The notes under the pieces: model-generated
Databases searched by the model: none
Seen by the model: only the letters and a program-made list of their open reading frames with translations
Told to the model about the DNA's origin: nothing
Assembly: GCA_963830205.1 (NCBI GenBank)
Contig: CAWHLP010000020.1
Location: 120,665 to 184,664 of the forward strand
DNA length: 64,000 nt
Source of the DNA: CAVSRC01 sp963830205
Lineage (GTDB): Bacteria; Pseudomonadota; Alphaproteobacteria; Rhizobiales; Kaistiaceae
Reading direction: 5' to 3'
Position numbers and translations under genes: made by a program
In this document: positions 1-8,527 of the stretch, piece after piece
Layout of the letters: the number at the start of each line of letters is the position of its first letter
Position numbering within the stretch: position 1 is the stretch's first letter

Positions 1-18
1 GTTTTCGGGGAGAGGGCC

Positions 19-1113
19 ATGGAGCGGTTCAAGGGCTGCTTTGCTGATCTGCCGGACCCGCGCGCTGCCAATGCGGTGCACGATCTGACCGAGGTGTTGT
101 TCATCGCACTGGCAGCGCTGTTGTGCGGGGCGGAAGGCTGCGTCGACATGGCTGACTTCGGCCGTGCCAAGGAGGGCGTCCTGCGCCAGGTACTGCACCT
201 GGCACATGGCATCCCCAGCCACGACACCTTCAGCCGGGTGTTCCGGGCGCTGAGGCCGGAGGCCTTTGAGGCCGCCTTCGGCCGTTTCATGGCGGCCTTC
301 GGGCGGGCCAGCCGCATCCGCGGGGTGGTGGCGATCGACGGCAAGGCGGTCAAGGGCGCCTTTGCCCGCGGCCGCAAGACGACGCCGCTGCATCTGGTCA
401 ACGTGTGGGCGGCCGAGGCCCGGCTGGTGCTGGCGCAACACACCGCTCCCGACCGGAACGAGACGGCCGGCGTCCTCGAGGCGCTGGCGCTGCTGTCGCT
501 CAAGGGCTGCACCGTCACAGCCGATGCCCTGCATTGCCGCGCCGACACCGCCCAGGCCATCCGCGACGCCGAGGCCAACTACGTGCTCGCCCTCAAGGAG
601 AACCATCCCAAGCTGTGGGCCGATGTCCGCCAGACGATCACCAGCGCCAAGCGCAGCGACCAGGCGTGCAGCGAGCAGCCGATCAGCCATGGTCGCCAGG
701 AAAGGCGCGAGATCGTCGTGGTCAGCGCTGCCGGCCTTGGCCGCAAGCATGCCTTCCCTGGCCTGCGAGCCGTTGCCCGGCTCACTTCACGACGCACGCT
801 CGAAGGCAGCCACAGCGAGGAGGCGGTTCGCTACTTCCTGCTCTCCCGCCGCTTCTCCGCCAAGCGCCTGCTCACCATCGTGCGACAGCACTGGGGCATC
901 GAGAACCAGCTGCACTGGGTGCTCGACGTCATCCTCAACGAGGATCGCGCCAGGAACCGCAAGGATCACGGGCCCGAGAACATCGCCATCCTCAGAAAGC
1001 TCGCCCTCAACCTGCTGCGATCCCATCCCGACACCGCTTCCATCCGCCGAAAGGTCAAACGCGCCGGATGGGACGATGCCTTCCTCCTCTCCCTCCTCGC
1101 ACACATGCGATAG
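19..1113 (+). mobile_element. ISAs1-family transposase (DDE)
   Basis: Encodes a 364-residue transposase, close to full length for ISAs1-family elements, which move by DDE cut-and-paste chemistry. The acidic triad is visible: Asp107 in AIDGKAVKG, Asp169 in TVTADALHCR and Glu295 in HWGIENQLHW. The N-terminal part carries the FADLPDPR-type segment found in this family. The frame is intact, so the enzyme may be active. The left end of the element lies at or beyond the window start, so terminal inverted repeats cannot be paired. The sequence just after the stop (ATGCGATAGCCCTG) is a candidate right end. ATG 19 follows a GGGGAGAGGG purine run that can serve as ribosome binding site. Confidence 0.9.
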
Positions 1114-1311
1114 CCCTGCCTTGTGGGGGAGGCCGGGTGGGGGGTGCACCGCTGCGGGAAGGCAAGGCGACGATGGAGCCGGCCGCGCCGGCGGAGGCAA
1201 GGCCGCGTTCTCGCGCACGCAGCGCGCGCTTGTCGGCCTCGTGCCTCCCCTCGCCGCTGTCACCCTCACCCGGTTCGCCTAAACTCGCTTGCAGTTCGCT
1301 AAGGCGAACCG

Positions 1312-1334
1312 CCCTCTCCCTGCCAGGGAGAGGG
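1312..1334. repeat. Palindromic CTCTCCC/GGGAGAG intergenic repeat
   Basis: A near-perfect hairpin (CCCTCTCCC, short loop, GGGAGAGGG) lies in the 272-bp gap between the transposase and the methyltransferase. It resembles one arm of the larger palindromic repeats at 14685-14802, 17325-17440 and 19581-19696. It could also end transcription of the transposase, but no T-run follows. I see no gene in the rest of the gap. Confidence 0.55.
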
Positions 1335-1385
1335 AAGGGTTTGGCATGGCCAGTGAATGTCGATTGAGTCTCGCGGCGTCCGCCG

Positions 1386-2000
1386 TCAGCCGCGCTTGAC
1401 CGCGACCAGATCGACCAGCGCCGACATGCCGGAATGCGCCGTCCCCTCCTCGATGACGGCGTCATAGGCGCTGAGCGTCACGATCTCCATGTCGGCGAAG
1501 GCGGCGCGCAGCATCTCCTCGCTGTAGAGCTGCGGCGCGTGGCGCGGCCCGCCGGTACCATAAGCGAGCTGTCCCGCTCCATAGCCCTCCATGAGCAGCA
1601 CGCCGCCGGGCTTGAGGGCGCGCGCCATGTTGGCGAAGAAGGCCGGACGGTCCTCCGGATCGACGAACTGGACGAAGATCGCCACCACCGCGTCATAGGC
1701 GGCGACCGGCCACGCCCACTGGAAGATGTCGGCCTGTTCGATCGCGAGCGTGACGCCGCGCGCCTCGGCCAACCGCTTCGCCTTGGCGATGGCGACCGGC
1801 GAGGCCTCGATCGCATGGACGTGGGCGCCCTCACCGGCGAGCCAGACGCCGTTCCGCCCCTCGCCATCGGCCACAGCCAGCACATGGGCGCCGGGGGCGA
1901 TGCGAAAAGCCTCGCGTACCAGGAAGGCGTTCGGCTCGACGCCATAATGGTAGTCGTCCGTGGCGTAGCGCTGGTCCCAGTGTCCCTTTGGTGTCGTCAT
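1386..2000 (-). CDS. Class I SAM-dependent methyltransferase
   Basis: A 204-residue methyltransferase with a Rossmann SAM-binding core. Motif I is VLAVADGEGRNGVWLA near residues 38-53, followed by an acidic end of strand 2 (HAIEASP) and the motif IV region YDAVVAIFVQF near residue 105. The post-motif LKPGGVLLMEGYG is also typical. The family is the TehB/thiopurine-methyltransferase-like group, and the substrate cannot be told from sequence. The frame stays open upstream, but MTTPKGHWDQRY is the natural N-terminus because it begins 8 bases after the upstream gene's stop and matches the family start. It is probably co-transcribed with mmcB. Confidence 0.82.
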   Translation of the reverse strand: MTTPKGHWDQRYATDDYHYGVEPNAFLVREAFRIAPGAHVLAVADGEGRNGVWLAGEGAHVHAIEASPVAIAKAKRLAEARGVTLAIEQADIFQWAWPVAAYDAVVAIFVQFVDPEDRPAFFANMARALKPGGVLLMEGYGAGQLAYGTGGPRHAPQLYSEEMLRAAFADMEIVTLSAYDAVIEEGTAHSGMSALVDLVAVKRG

Positions 2001-2008
2001 CCGGTGCC

Positions 2009-2497
2009 TCAATCGATCGTGGATAGGACGCCCGCGTCCGGGTCGACCAGGCCGTGCAGCCTGATGGCGGCGGCCTGGGCGAAGCGCAGCAGCATGGCCT
2101 TGCGGGTCGCCCCGGCGAGGCGATGTTCCGGCGCATCGCGGATCATTTCGGCTCCGAACTGATCGGCCAGGATCAAGCCGGCATCCCCGGGAAACAGGTC
2201 GAGCGGCACGCCGGCGTGGCTGGCGAAGAACAGCCGGTCGCAGGAGAGCCGATAGTCCGGCCACTTGTTGTCGGCTCGGAAATCCTCGACCGACGACTTG
2301 ATCTCGACGATCCACACCTCGCCGCCCGGCCCCAGGCCGACCACATCGGCGCGGCGGCCGGTCGCCAGCGGCAACTCAGTCACATGGGCGAAACCCAGCC
2401 GGCGCAGCAGGCGGCCGACGCCCCGGCAGACGGCGGCGGCGTGGGCGGATTGCCGCCCATCAACCGGCGGCACGATGGCGGAGAGGTCGGTCAGCAT
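2009..2497 (-). CDS. mmcB: MmcB family DNA repair protein
   Basis: A 162-residue protein matching the MmcB family (PF06319), an alphaproteobacterial DNA-repair nuclease-like family first linked to mitomycin C resistance in Caulobacter. The restriction-endonuclease-like core is visible as RRADVVGLG followed by VWIVEIKSS, fitting the D...ExK metal-binding pattern, and then the DFRADNKWPDYR and CDRLFFA segments. The length fits the family. ATG 2497 is the only sensible start. The downstream methyltransferase begins 8 bases after its stop. I looked for the alphaproteobacterial LexA box upstream and found only a half-site. Confidence 0.88.
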   Translation of the reverse strand: MLTDLSAIVPPVDGRQSAHAAAVCRGVGRLLRRLGFAHVTELPLATGRRADVVGLGPGGEVWIVEIKSSVEDFRADNKWPDYRLSCDRLFFASHAGVPLDLFPGDAGLILADQFGAEMIRDAPEHRLAGATRKAMLLRFAQAAAIRLHGLVDPDAGVLSTID

Positions 2498-2552
2498 GAG
2501 AACAAAAGTGGCACAGCACTGGCGCCAAGGGAAGGGCGATCAAAAGCCCTTG

Positions 2553-3542
2553 TCATCGCTTGGGGATCATCCAGCGGTCATGCAGCCACAGCCACTGTTC
2601 GGGGTGCTCGCGCACCCAGCCCTCGACCACGGCCGTGATCTTGGCGGTGGCGGCGGCGATGTCGATGAGGCCGTCGGCGTCGCGCGCCAGGTCCACCGGC
2701 GGCGTCAGCTCAAGGTGCAGGCGGCCACCGGGGAGCCGGATGGCGCGGGCGCCGTGCACCGGGCAGTCGAACTGGCGGGCGAAGCGCGCAGCCAGCGGAT
2801 TGGTGGGCGCCGGATGGCCGAAGAAGGGGACACGCAACCCGCCGAAGAGCTTCTGGTCGACCAGCATACCGAGATGGGCGCCGGCCTCCATGGCGGTGGC
2901 GATCTCGAAAGCGGCGCCGCGGCTGTTGGGGATGAGCGTGCCCATCAGCGCCTCGCGCTCGGCCAGCATGTCCTCGCCGAAATGGGCGTTGGACGGGGCG
3001 CGATAGGGCAGCACCGTCTTCAGCCCGAACTTGGTGGCGATGGCGCCGAGCACCTCCCAGTTGGCGAGATGGGCGGTGAAGATGACCGCCGTGCGGCCGT
3101 CGTCGCGGAGCGAAACGAACTGGTCGATGCCGCTGACCGTGATCGGCCCCTCGTCCGGCCGGGCGGGATCGAAGGGCGCCGTCATCTCTTGCAGAAACAG
3201 GAACTCGACGGCGACCGAGGCGAAGTTCGCCCAGCAGCCGCGGAGGATCGCGGCGCGCTCGGCTGCCGACTTCTCGGGGAAGGCCATGGCGAGGTTGTTG
3301 GCCGCCGTCCTGTGCTCGGGCAGGAGCGGGCCGACGAGGCGGACCAGGAAGGTGACGATGGCGATAGCGCGGCGACGGCCGATCCAGCGCACGAAGCGGA
3401 TGAGATGGCGCACGACGAAGGCGACGAAGCGCTCGACGCCGTCGGAACGCAGGAAGCGCTTGAACCAGGTGTTGCCGCGGAAGCGCTTCGCCCGCTTGAG
3501 CCGTGGGCTCTTCTTGTCCGGTCCGGTGGCGTCGCTGGTCAA
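2553..3542 (-). CDS. lpxXL: Lipid A very-long-chain acyltransferase LpxXL
   Basis: A 329-residue member of the LpxL/HtrB lysophospholipid acyltransferase family, which adds a secondary acyl chain to lipid A at the inner membrane. The catalytic HX4(D/E) motif is HLANWE at about residue 158, followed by the family block PNSRGAAFEIATAMEAGAHL. A hydrophobic stretch near residues 40-75 would anchor it. It closes a six-gene acpXL cluster, so its likely acyl donor is the 27-hydroxyoctacosanoyl group carried by AcpXL, which supports LpxXL rather than LpxL. The start is TTG 3542, overlapping the adh stop as TTGA, which indicates translational coupling. Confidence 0.85.
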   Translation of the reverse strand: MTSDATGPDKKSPRLKRAKRFRGNTWFKRFLRSDGVERFVAFVVRHLIRFVRWIGRRRAIAIVTFLVRLVGPLLPEHRTAANNLAMAFPEKSAAERAAILRGCWANFASVAVEFLFLQEMTAPFDPARPDEGPITVSGIDQFVSLRDDGRTAVIFTAHLANWEVLGAIATKFGLKTVLPYRAPSNAHFGEDMLAEREALMGTLIPNSRGAAFEIATAMEAGAHLGMLVDQKLFGGLRVPFFGHPAPTNPLAARFARQFDCPVHGARAIRLPGGRLHLELTPPVDLARDADGLIDIAAATAKITAVVEGWVREHPEQWLWLHDRWMIPKR

Positions 3543-4564
3543 AGCGTCACGATGATCTTGCCGAACACGTTGCGCAATTCGAGGCGGGCGAGCGCCGCGT
3601 CGATTTCATCGAGGCCGATCACCGTATCGATGACCGGACGGGCGACGCCGGCCGCCATCTTGTCGAGCACCGTGGCGAGGTTGCGCAAGTTGCAGCCGAA
3701 GCTGCCGATCAGGCGCAACTGCCGCTGATAGAGCTGGAAGAGGTTGATCTCGGCGCTGACCCCGGTGGTCGAGCCGCAGGTGACCAGCACGCCGCCGCGC
3801 TTCATGGAGAACATGGAGCGGGCGAAGGTGTCCGGCCCGACATGCTCGAAGACGACGTCGACGCCCTCCTTGTTGGTGAGCTTGCGCACCACGCCCTCGA
3901 AGCGCTCCTCGCGGTAGTTGATGACGTGGTCGGCGCCGAGCGCGCGTGCCTTCTCGGCCTTGTCGTCGCTGCCGACCGTGGTGATGACGATGGCGCCAAC
4001 CGCCTTGGCGAGCTGGATGGCGGCGGTGCCGATGCCGCTGCCGCCGGCCTGGACGAGCACGGTCTGGCCGGCTTCGAGATGGGCATTGTCGAACAGCATG
4101 TGCTCGGCGGTGCCGTAGGTGATCGGCGCGCAGGCGGCCTTGACGACATCGATGCCGGCCGGCGCCGGCACCACCAGCCGGGCGGCGACGTTGAGTTTCT
4201 CGCGCGCCAGCCCGTCGACATGGAAGCCGCGGATGCCGGCGACGTTGACGCAGAAATTGTCGCGGCCCGCCCGGCAGGCGGGACAGGTGCCGCAGGTCTC
4301 GGCGCCGAACAGCGCCACGATCTGGCCGGGCTTGAGGTGACCGACGCCCGCGCCGACGCTGACGATCTCGCCGGCGGCCTCGGCGCCGACCACGATCGGC
4401 AGCTTGCGTTTGGCGAAGGCCATGCCGCGCCAGCCCCACACGTCGATGTGGTTGAGCGCCACCGCGCCGATCCTGACCTGCACCTCGCCCTCGGCCGGCG
4501 GCGGCGGCTCATCCATGTCGACGACGGCGAGCTGCCGGCTATCGAGAACCTGGAGCGACCGCAT
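3539..4564 (-). CDS. Zinc-binding alcohol dehydrogenase of the acpXL cluster (Adh2XL)
   Basis: A 341-residue medium-chain dehydrogenase/reductase. The GroES-like domain carries the structural zinc cluster CGTCPACRAGRDNFC (residues ~90-104), and the Rossmann domain has the NAD(P)-binding motif VLVQAGGSGIGTAAIQLAK (~165-183). In rhizobial acpXL clusters the gene in this position is adh2XL, thought to act in making or modifying the very-long-chain hydroxy fatty acid. The exact reaction is not established here. MRSLQVLDSRQLAVVDM is chosen as the start over upstream in-frame codons because upstream sequence reads through an intergenic repeat. No good Shine-Dalgarno is visible before it. The stop overlaps lpxXL. 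Confidence 0.83.
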   Translation of the reverse strand: MRSLQVLDSRQLAVVDMDEPPPPAEGEVQVRIGAVALNHIDVWGWRGMAFAKRKLPIVVGAEAAGEIVSVGAGVGHLKPGQIVALFGAETCGTCPACRAGRDNFCVNVAGIRGFHVDGLAREKLNVAARLVVPAPAGIDVVKAACAPITYGTAEHMLFDNAHLEAGQTVLVQAGGSGIGTAAIQLAKAVGAIVITTVGSDDKAEKARALGADHVINYREERFEGVVRKLTNKEGVDVVFEHVGPDTFARSMFSMKRGGVLVTCGSTTGVSAEINLFQLYQRQLRLIGSFGCNLRNLATVLDKMAAGVARPVIDTVIGLDEIDAALARLELRNVFGKIIVTL

Positions 4565-4732
4565 CAGACGGAGGTTCCGACGCGCCGTGTCACCGACCTC
4601 CTCTCCCGCCTTCGGGGGAATGTCCAGTCGATAAATCGACTTGATGGCTCGCGCCAGCGAGCCGTTGGCGAAGCTGGAGAGGGCGCGCACGGGACAACTA
4701 CAAAAGCCTGTGCCTGGTGAGCCCCCCTCTCT

Positions 4733-4756
4733 GTCCCTCCCCCAGGGGGGAGGGAC
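4733..4756. repeat. Palindromic intergenic repeat
   Basis: A hairpin of GTCCCTCCCC paired with GGGGAGGGAC sits in the 243-bp gap between fabF1XL and adh2XL. It is related in sequence style to the other CTCCC-type palindromes of the window. Inside an otherwise tightly packed cluster it may be an mRNA-stabilising or attenuating hairpin, or only a dispersed repeat. Confidence 0.5.
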
Positions 4757-4807
4757 CAGCCGCAGCACGTGGCTGCGGTCACAGCGCGCCATCATGACCA
4801 CCTGCAG

Positions 4808-6089
4808 CTACGCCGGCTCGGCGCCGATCAGGAGGCAGGCGTTCTGGCCGCCGAAGCCGAAGGAGTTCGACAGGACCATGTCGACCTCGGCGTTGCGCGC
4901 CTGGTTGGGCACCACGTCGAAATCGATCTCGGGATCGGGCGCGTTGTAGTTGATGGTCGGCGGCAGCACGCCCTCCTCGATGGTCTTGATCGAGAAGATC
5001 GCCTCGATGGTGCCGGCGGCGGTCAGCGTGTGGCCGATCATCGACTTGTTGGAGCTGATCGGGACGTGTCTCATGCGCTCGCCGATGACCGCCTGCAGCG
5101 ACATCGCCTCCATCTTGTCGTTCTCCGGCGTCGAGGTGCCGTGGGCGTTGACGTACTCCGACCGCATCCGGCGTCAGGCCGGCGTCGGCGATGGTGGTGC
5201 GGATGGCGCCGATGATGGCCGCGCCGTCGGGGCGCGAGCGGGTGCGATGGAAATCGTCGGCCTTCTCGCCGATGCCGCGCATGATGGCGTGGATCTTGGC
5301 GCCGCGCGCGACCGCGGCGTCGTAGTTCTCCAGCACCAGCGCGGCGGCCCCCTCGGCGATGACGAAGCCGTCGCGATCCTTGGAGAAGGGACGCGACACG
5401 CCCTCGGGCGGCTCGTTGGTGCCGGACAGCGCCGAGAGCAGGCCGAAGCGGATCATCATCTCCGGGTTCACCGAGCAGTCGGCGCCGAGCGAGATGGCGG
5501 CATCGGTGTCGCCGCGGCGGATCGCCTCGACGCTGAGCTGGATGGCGGTGGCGCCGGAGGCGCAGGCCGTGGTCAGCGAGATCGGCGCGCCCTTCGAGCC
5601 GATCTCCTCGGCGATGCCCTCGGCGATGAAGCCGAGCAGCGTGTGGTGATAGCCGTCGTCGTCATTCGCCCCGCGCGCGGCGCCGATCATGCGGTCATAG
5701 GCGTTGCCCTCGGCCGGCGGCGCGGCGTGGAAGATGCGGCGGCGATAGGGCCACTCCATCTCGGCCGGCGGCAGGGCGGCATAGAGCGGCCCGGGGAAAT
5801 CGCCCTTGCTGCCGATGGCGGCATCGGCGATCGCCTCTTCCGCCGCCAGGATGCCGGCGCGCATGGTGATGTCCATGGCGCTGTCGCCGTCCTGCCAGAG
5901 ATAGTCGATGGCGCCGGCGATGCGGGTGCGCATGTTGTCGGTGCGAAAGCGCGAGATCGTTTTGATGCCCGAGCGGCCGGCGGTGAGCCCCGCCCAGGAA
6001 TCGGCGACGCCCCGGCCGAGCGAGGAGATCATGCCGTAGCCGGTCACGGCGACGACGGGGCGTCCAAGATGGTCCCGGGTCTCAGCCAT
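4808..6089 (-). pseudogene. Beta-ketoacyl-ACP synthase FabF1XL, frameshifted
   Basis: A FabF-type condensing enzyme of the acpXL cluster, expected to elongate the very-long-chain acyl-AcpXL. The first frame (ATG 6089, preceded by GGAGGTGAG) holds the active-site Cys177 in TTACASGATAIQ. After about 5159 the protein continues in another frame with the catalytic histidines (NAHGTSTPEND and SMIGHTLTAAG) and the terminal NSFGFGGQNA. Total length is 1282 bases, one more than a multiple of three. One extra C in CTCC near 5158 accounts for the break. All catalytic residues are present once the frame is restored, so this may be a sequencing indel and not a dead gene. It starts 13 bases after fabF2XL. 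Confidence 0.85.
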
Positions 6090-6101
6090 CACTCACCTCC
6101 G

Positions 6102-7307
6102 TCAGTTGACTGCCTCGATGAGGCCCATGCCCTCGCCGCGCCAGATGCCCATCGTGGTGATGGCGATACGCTCCGGCTGGCGCGCCGCGGGCTGCTCGAA
6201 GCCGCTCTCGTCGGCCGGCTGGAAGAAACGCCCGCGCTTGAGCGCCAGCGCCGCGAGCCCGGCCATGGCCGGGAAGGTCGCGCCGGCAACCGTGCCCAGG
6301 AGCGTGCTCGGCGCCCGCACGGTATCGACCCGGCCGGCGGCGATCAATCGCTCGATCAGCGCCTTCTCCTCCTGCGTCTGCATGGCAACGCCGGTGGCGC
6401 CGGAGAGGACCGCGACTGGCGGGCTGCCGACGGGCAGCATGGCGTCGAACTGGCGGGTGGCGGCGGCGGTGACGTCGCCCGGGCGGCGGCGGGTCTGGTC
6501 GGCGCGCACGTCGGCCAGCCGCGCATAAGGCTTGCGGCCGCGCGCCTCGGCGTGCTCGCGCGCCTCGAGCACGATGAAGCCGCCGGCGGAGCCGAAGATC
6601 GAGCCGCCGCCCTCGGCCTGCCGCGCCCACACCGAGACCGGGTCGCCGGCCCACAATATGCCGCCGAGCGCGCAGTTGAGCACGGTGTCCTTGCGGTCGG
6701 CCTGGCTGGTGCCGCCGACCAGGAAGATGTCGCCCTGGCCGGCGCGGATGCGGCGCCAGGCGACCTCGGCGGCGCTGACGCCGGCGATCTCCTCGCCCAT
6801 GAAGGTGCGCGAGGAGCCGGTGAGCTTGTGGACGATGGAGATGTTGCCGGCGAGCAGGTTGGGAAGCTGGGCGAGGAACAGGGTCGGGCGCAAATCGTTG
6901 GACAGGCGCTGGTTGAGATAGGCGGCAGCGTCGGGCGCCTCTTCGAGGCCCTTGAGAATGCTGTCGTCGACGTCCTCGTCGCGGGCGCCGCCATCGGCGG
7001 CAACCACCGCATGGGTGTGGCTGAGGATATCGAGATTGCCGGCGATGCCGGCATCCTCCAGCGCCAGGCCGGCGGTATAGACGCCCAGCCGCTGCCAGGT
7101 TTCCATCTGGCGCTGGTCGGCGCGCTTGGGGATCTGCTTGTCGAGATCGAGCGGCACCATCGGGTGGATGGAATAGGGCGGCACGAAAGTGCGGTCGACC
7201 ACCGGCCGCGGGCGCTCGGCCTCGACCATCGCCTGCCAATGGGCGTCGAGGCCCTCGCCGAGGCTCGAGGCCAGGCCGATGCCGGTGATCCAGACCTCGC
7301 GTGCCAT
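6102..7307 (-). CDS. Beta-ketoacyl synthase-like FabF2XL, catalytic residues missing
   Basis: A 401-residue thiolase-fold protein of the KAS family. The fold is recognisable from VWITGIGLASSLGEG at the N-terminus to AITTMGIWRGEG at the C-terminus. Where FabF enzymes have the nucleophile cysteine in TACASG, this protein reads LTGSSRTFMGEEIAG (residues ~162-176). The two histidine motifs are also replaced, by SGATG and STLLGTVAGA. It therefore looks like a chain-length-factor (KS-beta) partner for the catalytic FabF1XL encoded next to it. That role is inference, while the missing Cys and His residues are seen. Its ATG directly abuts the fabZXL stop (TAGATG). Confidence 0.83.
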   Translation of the reverse strand: MAREVWITGIGLASSLGEGLDAHWQAMVEAERPRPVVDRTFVPPYSIHPMVPLDLDKQIPKRADQRQMETWQRLGVYTAGLALEDAGIAGNLDILSHTHAVVAADGGARDEDVDDSILKGLEEAPDAAAYLNQRLSNDLRPTLFLAQLPNLLAGNISIVHKLTGSSRTFMGEEIAGVSAAEVAWRRIRAGQGDIFLVGGTSQADRKDTVLNCALGGILWAGDPVSVWARQAEGGGSIFGSAGGFIVLEAREHAEARGRKPYARLADVRADQTRRRPGDVTAAATRQFDAMLPVGSPPVAVLSGATGVAMQTQEEKALIERLIAAGRVDTVRAPSTLLGTVAGATFPAMAGLAALALKRGRFFQPADESGFEQPAARQPERIAITTMGIWRGEGMGLIEAVN

Positions 7308-7787
7308 CTAATCCACCATCGGTGTCGTCGCCGCGCCGTCGACCGGGATGAGCGGGATGCGGCGATGGAACTCGTCGCGCAGCACGTCGTTCGGCCAGTC
7401 GGTCGAGATCATCACCACCTCGGCATCGGCGGCGACCTCATCGCGCACCCTGACGGCGGTCTCGGCGATCGAGAAGCCGGAGCCTTCGTGGGTGATCTTG
7501 GCGCTGACGATCATGGTGTCGCCGGGCACGACGAAGCGGCGGAACTTGGCCCGCTTGATGCCGCCGAGGAAGACGAACTTGGCCAGCTCCTGCCGGCGCA
7601 GCAGCAGGTAGCCGGCGGCGTGGTTCATGAATTCCAGCATCATCACGCCGGGCAGCACGGGGTAGCGCGGGAAGTGCCCGTCGAATACCGGGCTGGTCTC
7701 GGGCAGGGTGCCGACCACGCGGATGGTCAGGCCATCCACGTCCAGTTCCTCAACACGGTCGATGAGATCGAAATACTCGAGTCGCAT
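7308..7787 (-). CDS. 3-hydroxyacyl-ACP dehydratase FabZXL
   Basis: A 159-residue hot-dog-fold dehydratase. The catalytic His is in GHFPRYPVLPGV and the Glu follows in MMLEFMNHAAGY (residues ~47-71), the standard FabZ arrangement. FLGGIKRAKFRRFVVPGD is the usual central block. In the acpXL cluster it would dehydrate the 3-hydroxyacyl intermediate during very-long-chain fatty acid elongation on AcpXL. MRLEYFDLIDRV is chosen as the start because upstream codons in the open frame overlap acpXL. It lies 17 bases after acpXL and abuts fabF2XL, so one transcript is likely. Confidence 0.87.
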   Translation of the reverse strand: MRLEYFDLIDRVEELDVDGLTIRVVGTLPETSPVFDGHFPRYPVLPGVMMLEFMNHAAGYLLLRRQELAKFVFLGGIKRAKFRRFVVPGDTMIVSAKITHEGSGFSIAETAVRVRDEVAADAEVVMISTDWPNDVLRDEFHRRIPLIPVDGAATTPMVD

Positions 7788-7804
7788 CGGGCGGACCGGG
7801 CCGT

Positions 7805-8086
7805 TCAGCCCGATTTCTGGGCGACGAGTTCGTCGATCCGCGCCGCCAGGTTCTTGAGGATGAAGTAATCCTCGACCGAAGCGTTGCCGGCGTTGACCTC
7901 CTTGGTCCACGCCTCGAGGGGGATCTTGATACCGAACTTCTTGTCGAGGGCGAAAACGATATCGAGAAAGTCCAGGCTGTCGATGCCCAGATCGTCGATG
8001 GCATGCGCCTCGGGCGTGATCTCCGACAGCGGGATTTCGCTGGTCTCGTGGATGACCTGGGCGACAGTGTCGAAGGTCGCAGACAT
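7805..8086 (-). CDS. acpXL: Acyl carrier protein AcpXL
   Basis: A 93-residue acyl carrier protein specialised for very-long-chain fatty acids of lipid A in Rhizobiales. The 4'-phosphopantetheine serine is in LGIDSLDFLDIVFALDKKFG (residues ~33-52). The DSLDF form and the length of about 92 are typical of AcpXL rather than housekeeping AcpP (DSLDTVE, ~78 residues). It is the first gene of the cluster, so the promoter should lie in 8087-8230, but I see no clear -35/-10 pair there. Confidence 0.92.
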   Translation of the reverse strand: MSATFDTVAQVIHETSEIPLSEITPEAHAIDDLGIDSLDFLDIVFALDKKFGIKIPLEAWTKEVNAGNASVEDYFILKNLAARIDELVAQKSG

Positions 8087-8433
8087 GGTCTTGGCATTCC
8101 CCTAGTGGACCGCGCGTCGCCACCCCCCGGCTCGGCGCGGCAACCGGAACCGGAGCTTGCAGCTCATAACCTGGAGGCAGCGCCCCGGATATTGCAGCCG
8201 CGCCGCGCTATTTGCAACGCGGCCGTAGCGCCCCGGCGGGCAGATGGGAAGGTTCCCGCCAAGACGCCAAGCGGGGTCAATACAGGCCTTGTCGCACCCT
8301 GTCCACCATCCTGAACGGCCCGGGGTAGGCTGCAGTTGCCCGCAACCCTGGCGGCCGGCCACGACTTTCGTGAAGAGCTGCCGCTCGGACATGGCTGGCG
8401 CGGAGACCGAGAGTCGTGGCACAAACGCCCCAA

Positions 8434-8475
8434 CTCTCCCCTGCGGGAGAGCCGAAACGGCTTGCGCCGTTTCGG
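8434..8475. repeat. Two adjacent hairpins in the acpXL/DUF1624 gap
   Basis: CTCTCCC/GGGAGAG (8434-8451) is followed at once by CCGAAACGG/CCGTTTCGG (8452-8475). Both are strong inverted repeats in the divergent 441-bp gap between acpXL and the DUF1624 gene. They resemble the CTCTCCC repeat family. I see no gene in the remainder of this gap. Confidence 0.55.
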
Positions 8476-8527
8476 GGAGGGGTCAGGGCCTCTCCCGCGA
8501 ACGGACCTCCTCGCGAAATCGCCCATC

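Noticed and set aside
2498..2552. LexA box before mmcB
   Set aside because: Only one GTTC half-site is present. The spaced second half expected for the alphaproteobacterial box is missing.
4950..7868. A 972-codon plus-strand open frame across the acpXL cluster
   Set aside because: It is antisense to four recognisable fatty-acid genes, and its composition is the usual high-GC shadow frame with no domain.
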